Of a stretch of 64,000 bases of DNA, positions 1 to 8,178 are shown piece after piece (position 1 is the stretch's first letter; the number at the start of each line of letters is the position of its first letter). This DNA comes from Shewanella carassii (GTDB taxonomy: Bacteria > Pseudomonadota > Gammaproteobacteria > Enterobacterales > Shewanellaceae): positions 186,001-250,000 of the forward strand of contig NZ_NGVS01000006.1 in NCBI RefSeq assembly GCF_002777975.1. Direction: 5' to 3'. The notes beneath the pieces are model-generated. The model worked only from the letters and a program-made list of their open reading frames with translations, was not told the origin of the DNA and did no database searches. A program made the position numbers and the translations under genes.

Positions 1-994
1 CCAGATATTGTTCATTGGAAACCCTGTTGGCTCTGAGTGTCATCAGGTCATCATAATAAGAAGTGATACCTTCATAAGCCCACAATTGACGGGTGTAGCT
101 CTCAGCCTCCAACGCATAGGGAATGAAGCTGGCAGGCTTAATGCGTTTGACGTTCCAGCTGTGGAAGTATTCGTGACTGCAGAGCGACAGATAAGTGCGG
201 TAATCCTTGTTAACCGGCATCTCCATACTCAGCGGCAGATCCTTACGGGAGCAGTGCAGGGCGGTGGAGGCTCTGTGTTCCAGTCCTCCAAAGCCATTGC
301 CCAATACCTGAGTCATAAACAGGTAGCGTTCAAACGGCGCTTCACCGAAGAGGCGGATCTGGCTCTCGCAAATAGCCTTGAGATCGTCAAGCAGCCTGGG
401 CATATGGCAGCGGTGACGCCCAGTCAGTATCACATCATGGCGCACGCCACAGGCCTCAAAACTGCCATGGGTAAAGGTGCCCATCTCCACTGGATGGTCG
501 ATAAGCTCATCATAGTTGGCGGCGCTGAAACGGCCGAACTGCCACTCTTCACCTTCGATTCGACTCAGGGTTGTTGCCAGTTGCCAGTTGGCTTCCTCTT
601 TGGGAGGCAGAATTTCCAGCTCCAGCGGCTCAAGCTCTTTGTCGGCCACCGCCAGAAAGACGCTGCTGCCGTTGAAAAAGCCGTGGGTTTGATCCAGATG
701 GGCGCTGCGCACCGACATATCCCAGGCATAAACCGAGTAGCGCAGTTGCAGTGATTCGGCATTGGAATCTATCTGCCAGCGCTGCTTGTCGAGCTGAGTA
801 ATGCTGAGTGGACGCTCCAGCTCATCAAAGGCTTTAAGATCTATGATATTGCGACAAAAATCGCGAACCATGTAGCTGCCCGGGATCCAGGATGGCAACC
901 AAAGTTCCTGTCTCGGGGCCGGTGCCTGAATGGTGATGTTGACCTCAAACAGGTGAGCGTGGGGATCTATGGGGCAAATCTGATAACTGATCAT
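1..994 (-). CDS. M61-family peptidase (glycyl aminopeptidase type), N-terminal part
   Basis: This frame is open from an ATG at 994 to the window edge, so only the first ~331 residues are present. The N-terminal ~170 residues look like the beta-rich M61 N-terminal domain. Near the end lies the sequence SHEYFHSWNVKR, which matches the HExxH zinc-binding signature followed by WNVKR that is typical of the M61 family (cytosolic or periplasmic aminopeptidases, often with a C-terminal PDZ domain). The PDZ part would lie outside the window. No signal peptide is visible at the N terminus. The gene is divergent from hinT across a ~240 bp spacer. Family assignment is good; the substrate is unknown. Confidence 0.85.
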   Translation of the reverse strand, partial: MISYQICPIDPHAHLFEVNITIQAPAPRQELWLPSWIPGSYMVRDFCRNIIDLKAFDELERPLSITQLDKQRWQIDSNAESLQLRYSVYAWDMSVRSAHLDQTHGFFNGSSVFLAVADKELEPLELEILPPKEEANWQLATTLSRIEGEEWQFGRFSAANYDELIDHPVEMGTFTHGSFEACGVRHDVILTGRHRCHMPRLLDDLKAICESQIRLFGEAPFERYLFMTQVLGNGFGGLEHRASTALHCSRKDLPLSMEMPVNKDYRTYLSLCSHEYFHSWNVKRIKPASFIPYALEAESYTRQLWAYEGITSYYDDLMTLRANRVSNEQYL

Positions 995-1234
995 CTAATA
1001 TCCGTATGAATCGTTGACGAGTGCCGGGAGCCAAATTGGGTGCTATCCGGCTGAGCATAGCGACAATGCTGCCAAAAAAGCCTGGCTGCGGCAATTACTT
1101 GCCGAGTTTTAAAAGGCTTGGGGGCAAATCGCAGTGGCCGATTACATCTCTGGGCCGAATGGTATTATACTGCCAAGAACACAGAGGTTTGGCTCTTGGG
1201 CCGAGCCTGAACCGACACACCGGAGAGTGGCAAA

Positions 1235-1591
1235 ATGGCCGAAGAAACCATATTCAGCAAAATTATTCGCCGTGAAATACCCACGGACATACTGTATCAG
1301 GACGAGTTGGTGACTGCCTTTCGGGATATCAACCCCAAGGCGCCTACCCACGTGCTGATAGTACCCAATCATCTGATCCCCACGGTCAATGATGCCAAAG
1401 CCTCGGACGAGCAGGCCATCGGCCGTATGGTTACAGTGGCCGCCAAGCTGGCCGCCGAGGCCGGGATTGCTGAGGACGGTTACCGTTTGATCATTAATTG
1501 TAATGAGCATGGCGGCCAGGAAGTGTTCCACATCCACATGCATCTGCTTGGCGGTAAAGCCTTGGGGCCTATGGTGAGTCCAGAGTCATGA
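1235..1591 (+). CDS. hinT: HIT-family purine nucleoside phosphoramidase HinT
   Basis: The 118-residue product is the usual length of bacterial HinT, which hydrolyses AMP-lysine and other nucleoside phosphoramidates in the cytosol. The C-terminal histidine triad is intact as H99-x-H101-x-H103, followed by LLGG; H101 should be the nucleophile. The ATG at 1235 is preceded by a GGAGAG ribosome site, and a TATACT -10-like hexamer lies at 1166-1171. The stop overlaps the start of the next thioesterase gene by 4 bp, so translation is probably coupled. In E. coli hinT (ycfF) also sits beside ycfL, and a ycfL-like gene is found two genes downstream here. Confidence 0.95.
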   Translation: MAEETIFSKIIRREIPTDILYQDELVTAFRDINPKAPTHVLIVPNHLIPTVNDAKASDEQAIGRMVTVAAKLAAEAGIAEDGYRLIINCNEHGGQEVFHIHMHLLGGKALGPMVSPES

Positions 1592-2088
1592 AAGTCAATC
1601 CGGAGTTTTTCCCGCTGACGACTCTGGCGAGCCGTTTTGTCAACCAGTTGGCTCAGTGCCGTCGCCTTATGCTCAAGGTACATGAGGCCAGTGAGCACCA
1701 TGTACTGATAGAATTGCCCTACAGTGCCGAGTTGGTGGGGTATCCTGAGACAGGGGTTATCCATGGCGGGGTTATCACCACATTGATGGATACCGCCTGT
1801 GGCTGCGCCGTGGTTTGTGCTATCAAGGACAAATATGGCTCGCTGGAGATCTCACCAACTCTGGATCTGCGGGTCGATTATATGAAGCCCGCCGAACCCC
1901 ACAAGCCGGTTTATGGTTTTGCCGAGTGTTATAAGTTGTCATCCAGCGTGGCGTTCACCCGGGCCATCGCCTATCAGGACAGCATAGACGACCCCATCGC
2001 TCATGCGGTTGGCTCCTTTATGCGAATAAGCCCAGAAATGATCGGGGACACTTTCCGCAAGGCGCTGATGGGAGAAGAGGCGAAATGA
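1588..2088 (+). CDS. PaaI-family hot-dog thioesterase
   Basis: The 166-residue protein has the single hot-dog fold pattern of the PaaI/YbgC-type acyl-CoA thioesterases. The family signature [14 protein letters not shown] (around residues 53-66) contains the HGG motif and the Asp that acts in catalysis in this family. It begins inside the stop codon of hinT (ATGA overlap) and ends inside the start of a second, related thioesterase, so three genes are translationally coupled. The acyl-CoA substrate cannot be read from the sequence. Confidence 0.85.
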   Translation: MKVNPEFFPLTTLASRFVNQLAQCRRLMLKVHEASEHHVLIELPYSAELVGYPETGVIHGGVITTLMDTACGCAVVCAIKDKYGSLEISPTLDLRVDYMKPAEPHKPVYGFAECYKLSSSVAFTRAIAYQDSIDDPIAHAVGSFMRISPEMIGDTFRKALMGEEAK

Positions 2089-2537
2089 CAGACGCCAAGG
2101 CATCCATGGATGTAAAAAGCATAGTCGCCAAGGTGACAGAAACCAATGATTTCAGTCATTTGCTTGAGCATGTTCCCTATGCTCGCTTTATCGGCATGTT
2201 GGTGGAAAGGTTTGGCGATGAGCTGGTGTTTCGCCTGCCAGCCAAAGATGACAACATAGGCAATCCGGTATTGCCAGCCATTCACGGCGGGGTGATCGCC
2301 GGATTTATGGAGATGTCGGCCATCATTCAGCTGATGGTGTTTATGCAAACCAGTAAGGTGCCCAAGGTGGTTGATTTTTCCATCGACTACTTACGCGCCG
2401 GTTATCATAAGGACAGTTTCGCCGAGTGCCGAATTACCCGTCAGGGGCGGCGAGTGGCTAACGTCAATATCGATTGTTGGCAAACCAACCGTAAGCAGTT
2501 GATAGCAACCGCCCGGGCACACTTTTTGATTGACTGA
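2085..2537 (+). CDS. Second PaaI-family hot-dog thioesterase
   Basis: The 150-residue product carries AIHGGVIAGFMEMSA, the same HGG signature as its neighbour but with Glu in place of Asp at the catalytic position, as in other PaaI relatives. It overlaps the upstream thioesterase by 4 bp. The two probably arose by tandem duplication with divergence, and hot-dog proteins commonly assemble as dimers or tetramers, so a hetero-oligomer is possible but unproven. Confidence 0.82.
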   Translation: MTDAKASMDVKSIVAKVTETNDFSHLLEHVPYARFIGMLVERFGDELVFRLPAKDDNIGNPVLPAIHGGVIAGFMEMSAIIQLMVFMQTSKVPKVVDFSIDYLRAGYHKDSFAECRITRQGRRVANVNIDCWQTNRKQLIATARAHFLID

Positions 2538-2553
2538 GAAAAAGGATTGGCAG

Positions 2554-2943
2554 ATGAAAAAAGTCTTGGTAATAGCAGCAACCCTGCTGGCTCTGGCAGG
2601 CTGCGCCAACCATACGGCCGGAGTGTATGCTAGCTCGACCGGTGAAAGCCGTATCGACAACAGCAGTTTTGCCCGCTCAGTGAGTGTCGGAGACTTGATG
2701 GCCAGAGGCGAGGGCGGTTTGCTTAGAGGCACTGCCACCATCAGCAGCAAAGTCGCTACCGATATGCGTGTTCAATATAAGTTCACCTGGTATGACGCCA
2801 GCGGTTATACCTTGGACGATGAAGGTGTATCCTGGAAGTCGGTCAAGCTGCATGGTAAACAGCAGTTGCAGGTGAGCGCCGTGGCGCCGAATCCGACAGC
2901 TAGCCGCTTTGAAGTCTATGTCAGAGAAGCTTTTTCCAACTGA
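2554..2943 (+). CDS. YcfL-like (DUF1425) outer-membrane lipoprotein
   Basis: The 129-residue protein begins with a lipoprotein signal: a short basic start, a hydrophobic run and the lipobox LAGC, giving a predicted acylated Cys at residue 18. The remainder is a small beta-rich domain like that of E. coli YcfL. The ATG at 2554 was chosen over an in-frame start at 2530 because it puts the signal peptide at the N terminus and is preceded by AAAGGATTGGCAG. In E. coli ycfL lies between hinT and lpoB, so the neighbourhood supports the call. Its exact role is unknown. Confidence 0.8.
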   Translation: MKKVLVIAATLLALAGCANHTAGVYASSTGESRIDNSSFARSVSVGDLMARGEGGLLRGTATISSKVATDMRVQYKFTWYDASGYTLDDEGVSWKSVKLHGKQQLQVSAVAPNPTASRFEVYVREAFSN

Positions 2944-2966
2944 ACTTTGGTGAGAGTGCCTAATTT

Positions 2967-3006
2967 AAAACCCCCGAGGGTCTGAAAATGATCGTCGGGG
3001 GTTTTG
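2967..3006. terminator. Bidirectional Rho-independent terminator between ycfL-like gene and folD
   Basis: An 11-bp perfect stem pairs 2967-2977 (AAAACCCCCGA) with 2995-3005 (TCGGGGGTTTT). It has T-rich flanks on both strands, so it can end the hinT operon on the plus strand and folD on the minus strand. Confidence 0.9.
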
Positions 3007-3028
3007 TCTTAAATAGGTGCGTGTTTGC

Positions 3029-3883
3029 TTAGTCGTGATATTGCTCTGCGGCAAACAGAGTGTTTTCCAGCAAGCTGGCGATGGTCATCGGACCGACGCC
3101 GCCGGGAACCGGGGTGATATGGCTGGCGCGCTCACAGGCAAGATCAAAGTCAACATCTCCCACCAAGCGGCCGTTGTCGAGTCGGTTTATGCCCACGTCT
3201 ATGACTATGGCTCCCGGCTTGATCCAGCTGCCCGGAATAAAACCTGGTTTACCTACGGCCACCACCAGAAGATCGGCGCGGCTGACTTTGTCTTTGAGGT
3301 CTTTAGTGAATCTGTGGCAAGTGGTGGTGGTGCAGCCAGCCAGTAAGAGTTCCAGCGTCATGGGACGACCCACGATATTGGAGGCACCAACCACAACTGC
3401 ATCCAGACCATAGGTATCGACTCCGGTAGACTTGATAAGAGTCATGATCCCCATAGGAGTGCAGGAGCGCAGTACCGGGATCCTTTGAGCCAAACGGCCG
3501 ACATTATAAGGATGGAAACCGTCGACATCTTTGTCGGGACGGATCCGCTCAATGACCTTGGATTCTTTAATATGTTCAGGCAGCGGCAGCTGCACCAGAA
3601 TGCCATCTATGGCGGTATCTTCATTGAGCGAGTCTATCAGGGTCAGCAGTTCTTCTTCACTGGTGGACTCAGGCAGATCATAGGAGCGGGAGATGAACCC
3701 CACTTCTTCGCAGGCTTTACGCTTACTGCCGACATAAACCTGAGAGGCAGGATCCGCTCCCACCAGAATAACAGCCAAGCCTGGGATACGCTGTCCCGCT
3801 GCTTGACGTGCAGTGACTTTCTGCTTTAGCTGTTGTCTTATGGATTGCGCAATCGCTTTGCCATCTATGAGTTGGGCTGTCAT
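3029..3883 (-). CDS. folD: Bifunctional methylenetetrahydrofolate dehydrogenase / methenyltetrahydrofolate cyclohydrolase
   Basis: The 284-residue product matches FolD in full length. It interconverts 5,10-methylene-THF and 10-formyl-THF with NADP in the cytosol. Signatures include [11 protein letters not shown], whose lysine is catalytic, [12 protein letters not shown] for the NADP site and PGGVGPMT near the C terminus. An in-frame extension upstream to 3964 is open but the ATG at 3883 ([13 protein letters not shown]) matches the family start. The gene stands alone, convergent with the hinT operon and divergent from the tRNA cluster. Confidence 0.96.
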   Translation of the reverse strand: MTAQLIDGKAIAQSIRQQLKQKVTARQAAGQRIPGLAVILVGADPASQVYVGSKRKACEEVGFISRSYDLPESTSEEELLTLIDSLNEDTAIDGILVQLPLPEHIKESKVIERIRPDKDVDGFHPYNVGRLAQRIPVLRSCTPMGIMTLIKSTGVDTYGLDAVVVGASNIVGRPMTLELLLAGCTTTTCHRFTKDLKDKVSRADLLVVAVGKPGFIPGSWIKPGAIVIDVGINRLDNGRLVGDVDFDLACERASHITPVPGGVGPMTIASLLENTLFAAEQYHD

Positions 3884-4039
3884 GGGTGTAGGATATCCTT
3901 TTATATGGCGCGATGTTAGAAACGGCGCCATTTTACCAGTGAGGCTTAGGGGTGTCATGGACAAACCGGCTCCAGAACACAGAATTTCGTCAAAGCAGCA
4001 CGTAATTTCGCCAAGCAGATGGCATGGTTAAAAAAATCG

Positions 4040-4068
4040 TTGACGCTTGTCGGGTGAGGGGCTAAGAT
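4040..4068 (+). promoter_or_regulatory. Sigma-70 promoter of the tRNA operon
   Basis: TTGACG at 4040-4045 and TAAGAT at 4063-4068 are separated by exactly 17 bp. They are followed by a G+C-rich discriminator (GCGCTCCG), as expected for stringently controlled stable-RNA promoters. Confidence 0.8.
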
Positions 4069-4119
4069 GCGCTCCGTTCTCGAGGCTGGCAGGTGTAACC
4101 GGGCTTGGAGAAAAATTCT

Positions 4120-4196
4120 CGGTGATTAGCGCAGCCTGGTAGCGCATCTGCTTTGGGAGCAGAGGGTCAGAGGTTCGAATCCTCTATCACCGACCA
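4120..4196 (+). tRNA. tRNA-Pro (TGG anticodon)
   Basis: A 77-nt cloverleaf with encoded CCA. The acceptor arm CGGTGAT pairs with ATCACCG, and the anticodon loop TTTGGGA gives TGG. It closely resembles E. coli tRNA-Pro(UGG) and is the first tRNA of a three-gene operon. Confidence 0.96.
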
Positions 4197-4263
4197 GATT
4201 TCAAGGGCAGTGTGGATAGCATTGTCAGTACCGCTTAGGATGCAAATTTAATTTGCAGGTCCT

Positions 4264-4340
4264 GCGCCCGTAGCTCAGTTGGATAGAGCATCCGCCTTCT
4301 AAGCGGATGGTCGCAGGTTCGAATCCTGCCGGGCGTACCA
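4264..4340 (+). tRNA. tRNA-Arg (TCT anticodon)
   Basis: A 77-nt cloverleaf with encoded CCA. The acceptor arm is GCGCCCG/CGGGCGT, where the first G pairs with T as a wobble. The anticodon stem-loop CCGCCTTCTAAGCGG gives TCT, which reads the rare AGA/AGG codons. Confidence 0.95.
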
Positions 4341-4348
4341 TCTTCGGT

Positions 4349-4425
4349 GGTGATTGTAGCTCAGTTGGTAGAGCCCTGGATTGTGATTCCAGTTGTCGTG
4401 GGTTCGAGCCCCATCAGTCACCCCA
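4349..4425 (+). tRNA. tRNA-His (GTG anticodon)
   Basis: A 77-nt tRNA with the extra 5' G(-1) that marks tRNA-His, opposite discriminator C before the encoded CCA. The anticodon loop TTGTGAT gives GTG. It lies 8 bp after tRNA-Arg and is the last gene of the cluster. Confidence 0.96.
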
Positions 4426-4434
4426 CTCTTTTAT

Positions 4435-4464
4435 AAAAAAAGCGACCTTAGGTCGCTTTTTTTA
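4435..4464 (+). terminator. Rho-independent terminator of the tRNA operon
   Basis: AGCGACC (4441-4447), loop TTA, GGTCGCT (4451-4457), flanked by an A run upstream and eight T residues downstream. Confidence 0.92.
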
Positions 4465-4488
4465 TGCCTTTTTCTGTGGCATTGAGAC

Positions 4489-4517
4489 TCGACTCCACTA
4501 AGATCGGTCGATATAAT
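4489..4517 (+). promoter_or_regulatory. Probable sigma-70 promoter of tig
   Basis: A consensus -10 TATAAT lies at 4512-4517 with a weak -35 TCGACT 17 bp upstream (4489-4494). It lies just after the tRNA terminator and gives a ~150-nt leader before tig. Confidence 0.6.
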
Positions 4518-4674
4518 GCTGCGTCTTGATAACAATCAACATTGTGCGACCGGTGCCGGAATTCACTACTGATGGGCATTCCAGTCAAGTTTAAAGAGAT
4601 CAAGAAACGAATACCTGAATAGTTGAAACAATCGGCTATTGCAAAGGACGTTAGACACATTTCGAGGTAAAACA

Positions 4675-5979
4675 ATGCAAGTTTCTGTTGAAACAACCCA
4701 AGGCCTGGAGCGTCGCCTGACCATCTCTGTTCCTGCAGAGCAGATCGAAAAACTGGTTAAAGACAACCTGCTGCGCGAAGCCAAGCGTGCACGTATCCCC
4801 GGCTTCCGTCCAGGTAAAGTCCCAGCGAGTGTGATTGAAAAGCGTTATGGCAAAGCGATTCGCCAAGACATCACTGGTGAAGTGATGCAGCGCAACTTCA
4901 TTGAGGCCATCATTGCCGAGAAGTTGAACCCTGCCGGTGCTCCAACCTTTACCCCAGGTGCCACTGACGCCGAAAAGTTTGAGTTCACCGCGACCTTTGA
5001 AGTTTATCCAGAAGTTGAAATCAAAGGCCTGGACGGTATCGAAGTTGAGCAACCTGTTGCCGAAGTACAACAAGCCGACGTTGACAACATGATCGAAACC
5101 CTGCGCAAGCAACACGCGACTTACGAAGCGGTTGAGCGCGCTGCCGAAGACGGTGACAAAGTGGTTATCAACTTTGTGGGTAGTGTTGACGGTGAAGAGT
5201 TTGAAGGCGGCAAGGCCGAAGATTTCGAACTGCAACTGGGCAGCGGTCGTATGATCCCTGGTTTTGAAGAAGGCGTTAAAGGCCACAAAGCCGGTGAAGA
5301 GTTCGACATCGACGTGACTTTCCCTGAGGAATACCACGCCGAAAACCTGAAAGGCAAAGCCGCCAAGTTCGCTATCACAGTGAAAGAAGTCAAGGGTGCC
5401 AACCTGCCTGAAGTTAACGACGAGTTCGCCAAGCTGTTCGGTATCACCGAAGGTGGCATCGATGCTCTGAAAGCTGAGATCAGCAAGAACATGAGCCGCG
5501 AGCTGGAACAAGCTCTGAAAGCCAATGTGAAAGAGCAAGTGCTTGATGGCCTGCTGGCTGCCAACGAAATCGAGCTGCCAAAAGCGCTGATCGACGGTGA
5601 AGTTAACGTTCTGCGTCGCCAGGCCATGCAGCGTTTCGGTGGTCAAGGTGCCAACATGCCTGAGCTGCCAGCCGAGCTGTTCACTGAACAAGCCGAGCGC
5701 CGTGTTAAAGTCGGTCTGCTGCTGGGCGAAGTGATCAAATCCAACGAGCTGAAAGCCGATGAAGAGCGCGTACAGGCGCTGATCGCTTCCATGGCTTCTG
5801 CCTATGAAGATCCAAAAGAAGTGATCGAATATTACAACGGTAACGAAGAGTTGATGCAGAACATGCGCAACCTGGCTCTGGAAGAGCAAGCCGTTGAAGC
5901 GGTTCTGAAATCAGCCAAAGTGACTAAGAAAGATGTCGCTTTTGAAGAATTTATGAACAAGGCTACCGGCCGCGCATAA
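4675..5979 (+). CDS. tig: Trigger factor, ribosome-associated chaperone
   Basis: The 434-residue protein has the three-part layout of trigger factor. The N-terminal ribosome-binding domain carries the GFRPGKVP signature near residue 43, the FKBP-type prolyl isomerase domain spans roughly 150-240, and a helical C-terminal chaperone domain follows. It docks at the ribosome exit tunnel and protects nascent chains. The ATG at 4675 with GAGGT upstream was preferred over an in-frame GTG/TTG-type extension to 4639. Codon use is strongly biased towards highly expressed codons. It is followed directly by a terminator and clpP. Confidence 0.97.
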   Translation: MQVSVETTQGLERRLTISVPAEQIEKLVKDNLLREAKRARIPGFRPGKVPASVIEKRYGKAIRQDITGEVMQRNFIEAIIAEKLNPAGAPTFTPGATDAEKFEFTATFEVYPEVEIKGLDGIEVEQPVAEVQQADVDNMIETLRKQHATYEAVERAAEDGDKVVINFVGSVDGEEFEGGKAEDFELQLGSGRMIPGFEEGVKGHKAGEEFDIDVTFPEEYHAENLKGKAAKFAITVKEVKGANLPEVNDEFAKLFGITEGGIDALKAEISKNMSRELEQALKANVKEQVLDGLLAANEIELPKALIDGEVNVLRRQAMQRFGGQGANMPELPAELFTEQAERRVKVGLLLGEVIKSNELKADEERVQALIASMASAYEDPKEVIEYYNGNEELMQNMRNLALEEQAVEAVLKSAKVTKKDVAFEEFMNKATGRA

Positions 5980-5985
5980 CCTAAG

Positions 5986-6017
5986 CTTGACTTGCTTGGT
6001 TGTTCGCCATTTATAAT
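5986..6017 (+). promoter_or_regulatory. Candidate clpP promoter (sigma-70 and/or heat-shock sigma-32)
   Basis: TTGACT (5987-5992) and a perfect TATAAT (6012-6017) are 19 bp apart. The same segment can be read as a sigma-32 site: CTTGACT (5986-5992), 12 bp, CGCCATTT (6005-6012), close to CTTGAAA/CCCCATnT. clpP is a heat-shock gene in enterobacteria. Both readings are inference from consensus. Confidence 0.5.
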
Positions 6018-6056
6018 GGCTCGTATGAGGTCCCTCATGCGGGCCGTTTTTTTATT
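6018..6056 (+). terminator. Terminator after tig, overlapping the clpP start region
   Basis: Positions 6018-6030 pair with 6033-6045 through Watson-Crick and two G-U pairs (innermost pairs probably open as a loop), followed by seven T residues. Its 5' arm overlaps the expected transcription start of the clpP promoter. Confidence 0.8.
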
Positions 6057-6068
6057 TAGGGAAAGTTA

Positions 6069-6680
6069 ATGATGCATAACGCGCCAGAATCAGTACTTAA
6101 TGCACTCGTTCCTATGGTGGTTGAGCAAACTGCCAAGGGAGAACGCTCTTACGATATCTATTCACGCTTGTTGAAAGAGCGGGTGATCTTCCTGGTTGGT
6201 CAGGTTGAAGAGCACATGGCCAATCTGATCGTGGCACAGTTGCTGTTTTTGGAATCAGAAAACCCGGATAAAGAGATCTCTCTCTATATCAACTCACCAG
6301 GTGGCTCTGTCACTGCTGGTATGGCTATTTATGACACCATGCAGTTTATCAAGCCAGATGTCAGCACTGTATGTATCGGACAAGCAGCTAGCATGGGCGC
6401 CTTCCTGTTGGCCGGTGGCGCTAAGGGTAAACGTCACTGTTTGCCGAACTCACGGGTGATGATCCATCAGCCTTTGGGTGGCTTCCAGGGACAGGCATCG
6501 GATATTGCTATCCACGCCCAAGAGATACTGGGGATCAAACAGAAGCTGAACCAGATGTTGGCCGAACACACAGGTCAACCGTTGGAAGTTATCGAGCGGG
6601 ATACCGACCGAGACAACTTTATGAGCGCTTCTCAGGCCATGGAATACGGTTTGGTCGATTCGGTTCTGACCAAACGTTAA
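6069..6680 (+). CDS. clpP: ATP-dependent Clp protease proteolytic subunit
   Basis: The 203-residue serine peptidase has its full catalytic triad: Ser108 in GQAASMG, His133 in MIHQPLGG and Asp182 in DTDRDNF. ClpP forms a tetradecameric chamber in the cytosol and works with ClpX or ClpA. The start at 6069 (MMHNAPES) is preceded by GGGAAAG; the second Met is an equivalent choice. Removal of a short propeptide is expected from the family. clpX follows after 88 bp, so the pair is probably co-transcribed. Confidence 0.97.
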   Translation: MMHNAPESVLNALVPMVVEQTAKGERSYDIYSRLLKERVIFLVGQVEEHMANLIVAQLLFLESENPDKEISLYINSPGGSVTAGMAIYDTMQFIKPDVSTVCIGQAASMGAFLLAGGAKGKRHCLPNSRVMIHQPLGGFQGQASDIAIHAQEILGIKQKLNQMLAEHTGQPLEVIERDTDRDNFMSASQAMEYGLVDSVLTKR

Positions 6681-6768
6681 GGCTGATTTTTGCTTATGGC
6701 TGGGCTATGCTCAGATTGAAGACGCTTAAGTGTATGGCAGTAGAGCAGACTGCAAAAGAGGTAGAGTA

Positions 6769-8049
6769 ATGGGTGACAACAAAGGCAACGGTGATAGCGG
6801 CAAATTGCTGTATTGCTCTTTCTGCGGAAAAAGCCAGCATGAAGTTCGCAAGCTGATCGCCGGGCCATCTGTGTATGTATGTGATGAATGTGTCGAGTTG
6901 TGTAACGACATCATTCGCGAAGAGATAAAAGAGATTTCGCCCAACCGGGATCAGGACAAGCTGCCGACTCCCCACGAACTGCGTGCACACCTGGATGATT
7001 ATGTTATCGGCCAAGAGCAGGCCAAGAAGGTGTTGTCTGTGGCGGTTTATAACCACTACAAGCGCCTGAAGAACAGTGCTCCCAAAGATGGTGTGGAGCT
7101 TGGCAAGAGTAATATTCTGCTTATCGGTCCAACCGGTAGTGGTAAGACCTTGTTGGCAGAGACCTTGGCTCGGTTCCTGAATGTGCCTTTCACTATGGCG
7201 GATGCCACCACATTGACCGAAGCCGGTTATGTGGGGGAAGACGTTGAAAACATTATTCAGAAGCTGCTGCAGAAGTGCGACTATGATGTTGACAAGGCGC
7301 AGCGTGGTATTGTCTATATCGATGAGATTGACAAAATCAGCCGTAAGTCAGATAACCCTTCCATCACCCGAGACGTGTCCGGTGAAGGGGTGCAGCAGGC
7401 ACTGCTGAAACTGATTGAAGGCACTGTTGCCGCCGTGCCTCCTCAGGGCGGCCGTAAACACCCACAACAGGAGTTCCTGCAGGTCGATACCTCTAAGATA
7501 CTCTTCATCTGTGGTGGTGCCTTTGCAGGCCTTGAGAAGGTGATTGAGCAGCGCTCTCACGTGGGTAGCGGTATCGGCTTCGGTGCTCAGGTTAAAGGTC
7601 AGGCCGAGAAGGCCACCATCACAGATACTCTGTTGCAGGTCGAGCCGGAAGATTTGGTCAAATATGGCCTTATTCCTGAGTTTATCGGGCGTCTGCCTGT
7701 GGTTGCGACTCTTGGCGAACTGGATGAATCCGCTTTGGTGCAGATCCTGTCCGAACCCAAGAACGCCATCACCAAGCAGTTTGCCACTTTGTTCGAAATG
7801 GAGAATGTCGAACTTGAGTTTCGCGACGATGCCCTCAAGGCGATAGCGCAAAAGGCGATGTCCCGCAAGACAGGGGCCCGTGGCTTACGTTCCATCGTTG
7901 AAGCGATACTGCTGGATACCATGTATGACCTGCCTTCCATGGATAATGTGGTCAAGGTGGTTATTGATGAATCCGTGGTGAAAGGTGAGTCAGCGCCTAT
8001 TCTTATTTACGAGAATAATGACTCCCAGGCTGCTGCCGGTGACCAATAA
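6769..8049 (+). CDS. clpX: ATP-dependent Clp protease ATP-binding subunit ClpX
   Basis: The 426-residue AAA+ unfoldase opens with the ClpX zinc-binding domain (CSFCGKS ... CDECVELC). It is followed by Walker A GPTGSGKT with Lys126, Walker B VYIDEID, and the IGF loop region (GIGFGAQV) that docks on ClpP. The ATG at 6769 follows GGTAGAGTA and matches the family N terminus; an upstream in-frame start at 6730 is less likely. It delivers tagged proteins such as SsrA-tagged chains to ClpP. A terminator follows. Confidence 0.97.
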   Translation: MGDNKGNGDSGKLLYCSFCGKSQHEVRKLIAGPSVYVCDECVELCNDIIREEIKEISPNRDQDKLPTPHELRAHLDDYVIGQEQAKKVLSVAVYNHYKRLKNSAPKDGVELGKSNILLIGPTGSGKTLLAETLARFLNVPFTMADATTLTEAGYVGEDVENIIQKLLQKCDYDVDKAQRGIVYIDEIDKISRKSDNPSITRDVSGEGVQQALLKLIEGTVAAVPPQGGRKHPQQEFLQVDTSKILFICGGAFAGLEKVIEQRSHVGSGIGFGAQVKGQAEKATITDTLLQVEPEDLVKYGLIPEFIGRLPVVATLGELDESALVQILSEPKNAITKQFATLFEMENVELEFRDDALKAIAQKAMSRKTGARGLRSIVEAILLDTMYDLPSMDNVVKVVIDESVVKGESAPILIYENNDSQAAAGDQ

Positions 8050-8077
8050 CTGAGCAATAAGCTATCAAGTTGAAAAT

Positions 8078-8107
8078 TAAGGAGTCCATCAGGGCTCCTT
8101 TTTTTGT
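8078..8107 (+). terminator. Terminator after clpX
   Basis: AAGGAGTCC pairs with GGGCTCCTT around the loop ATCA, followed by a run of T residues to 8105. Confidence 0.85.
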
Positions 8108-8114
8108 CTTTACC

Positions 8115-8142
8115 ATTGAAAGCCGGGAAAGCGTCCCAATAT
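8115..8142 (+). promoter_or_regulatory. Sigma-32 (heat-shock) type promoter of lon
   Basis: ATTGAAA (8115-8121), 13 bp, CCCAATAT (8135-8142) resembles the RpoH consensus CTTGAAA / CCCCATnT. It lies 36 bp before the lon start and just after the clpX terminator. lon is a classic RpoH target, so position and family knowledge agree. Confidence 0.65.
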
Positions 8143-8178
8143 ACTCACTGTAATCTTTAACTGAAACGGAATCGAACT

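Noticed and set aside
1588..2537. The two adjacent thioesterase genes considered as one gene split by a frameshift
   Set aside because: Each has its own complete hot-dog domain with an HGG motif and its own start, so they are two genes.
4651..5889. A 412-codon open frame antisense to tig
   Set aside because: It is a mirror of the highly biased tig codon use; its translation is rich in Phe/His/Gln runs with no domain, and tig is certain.
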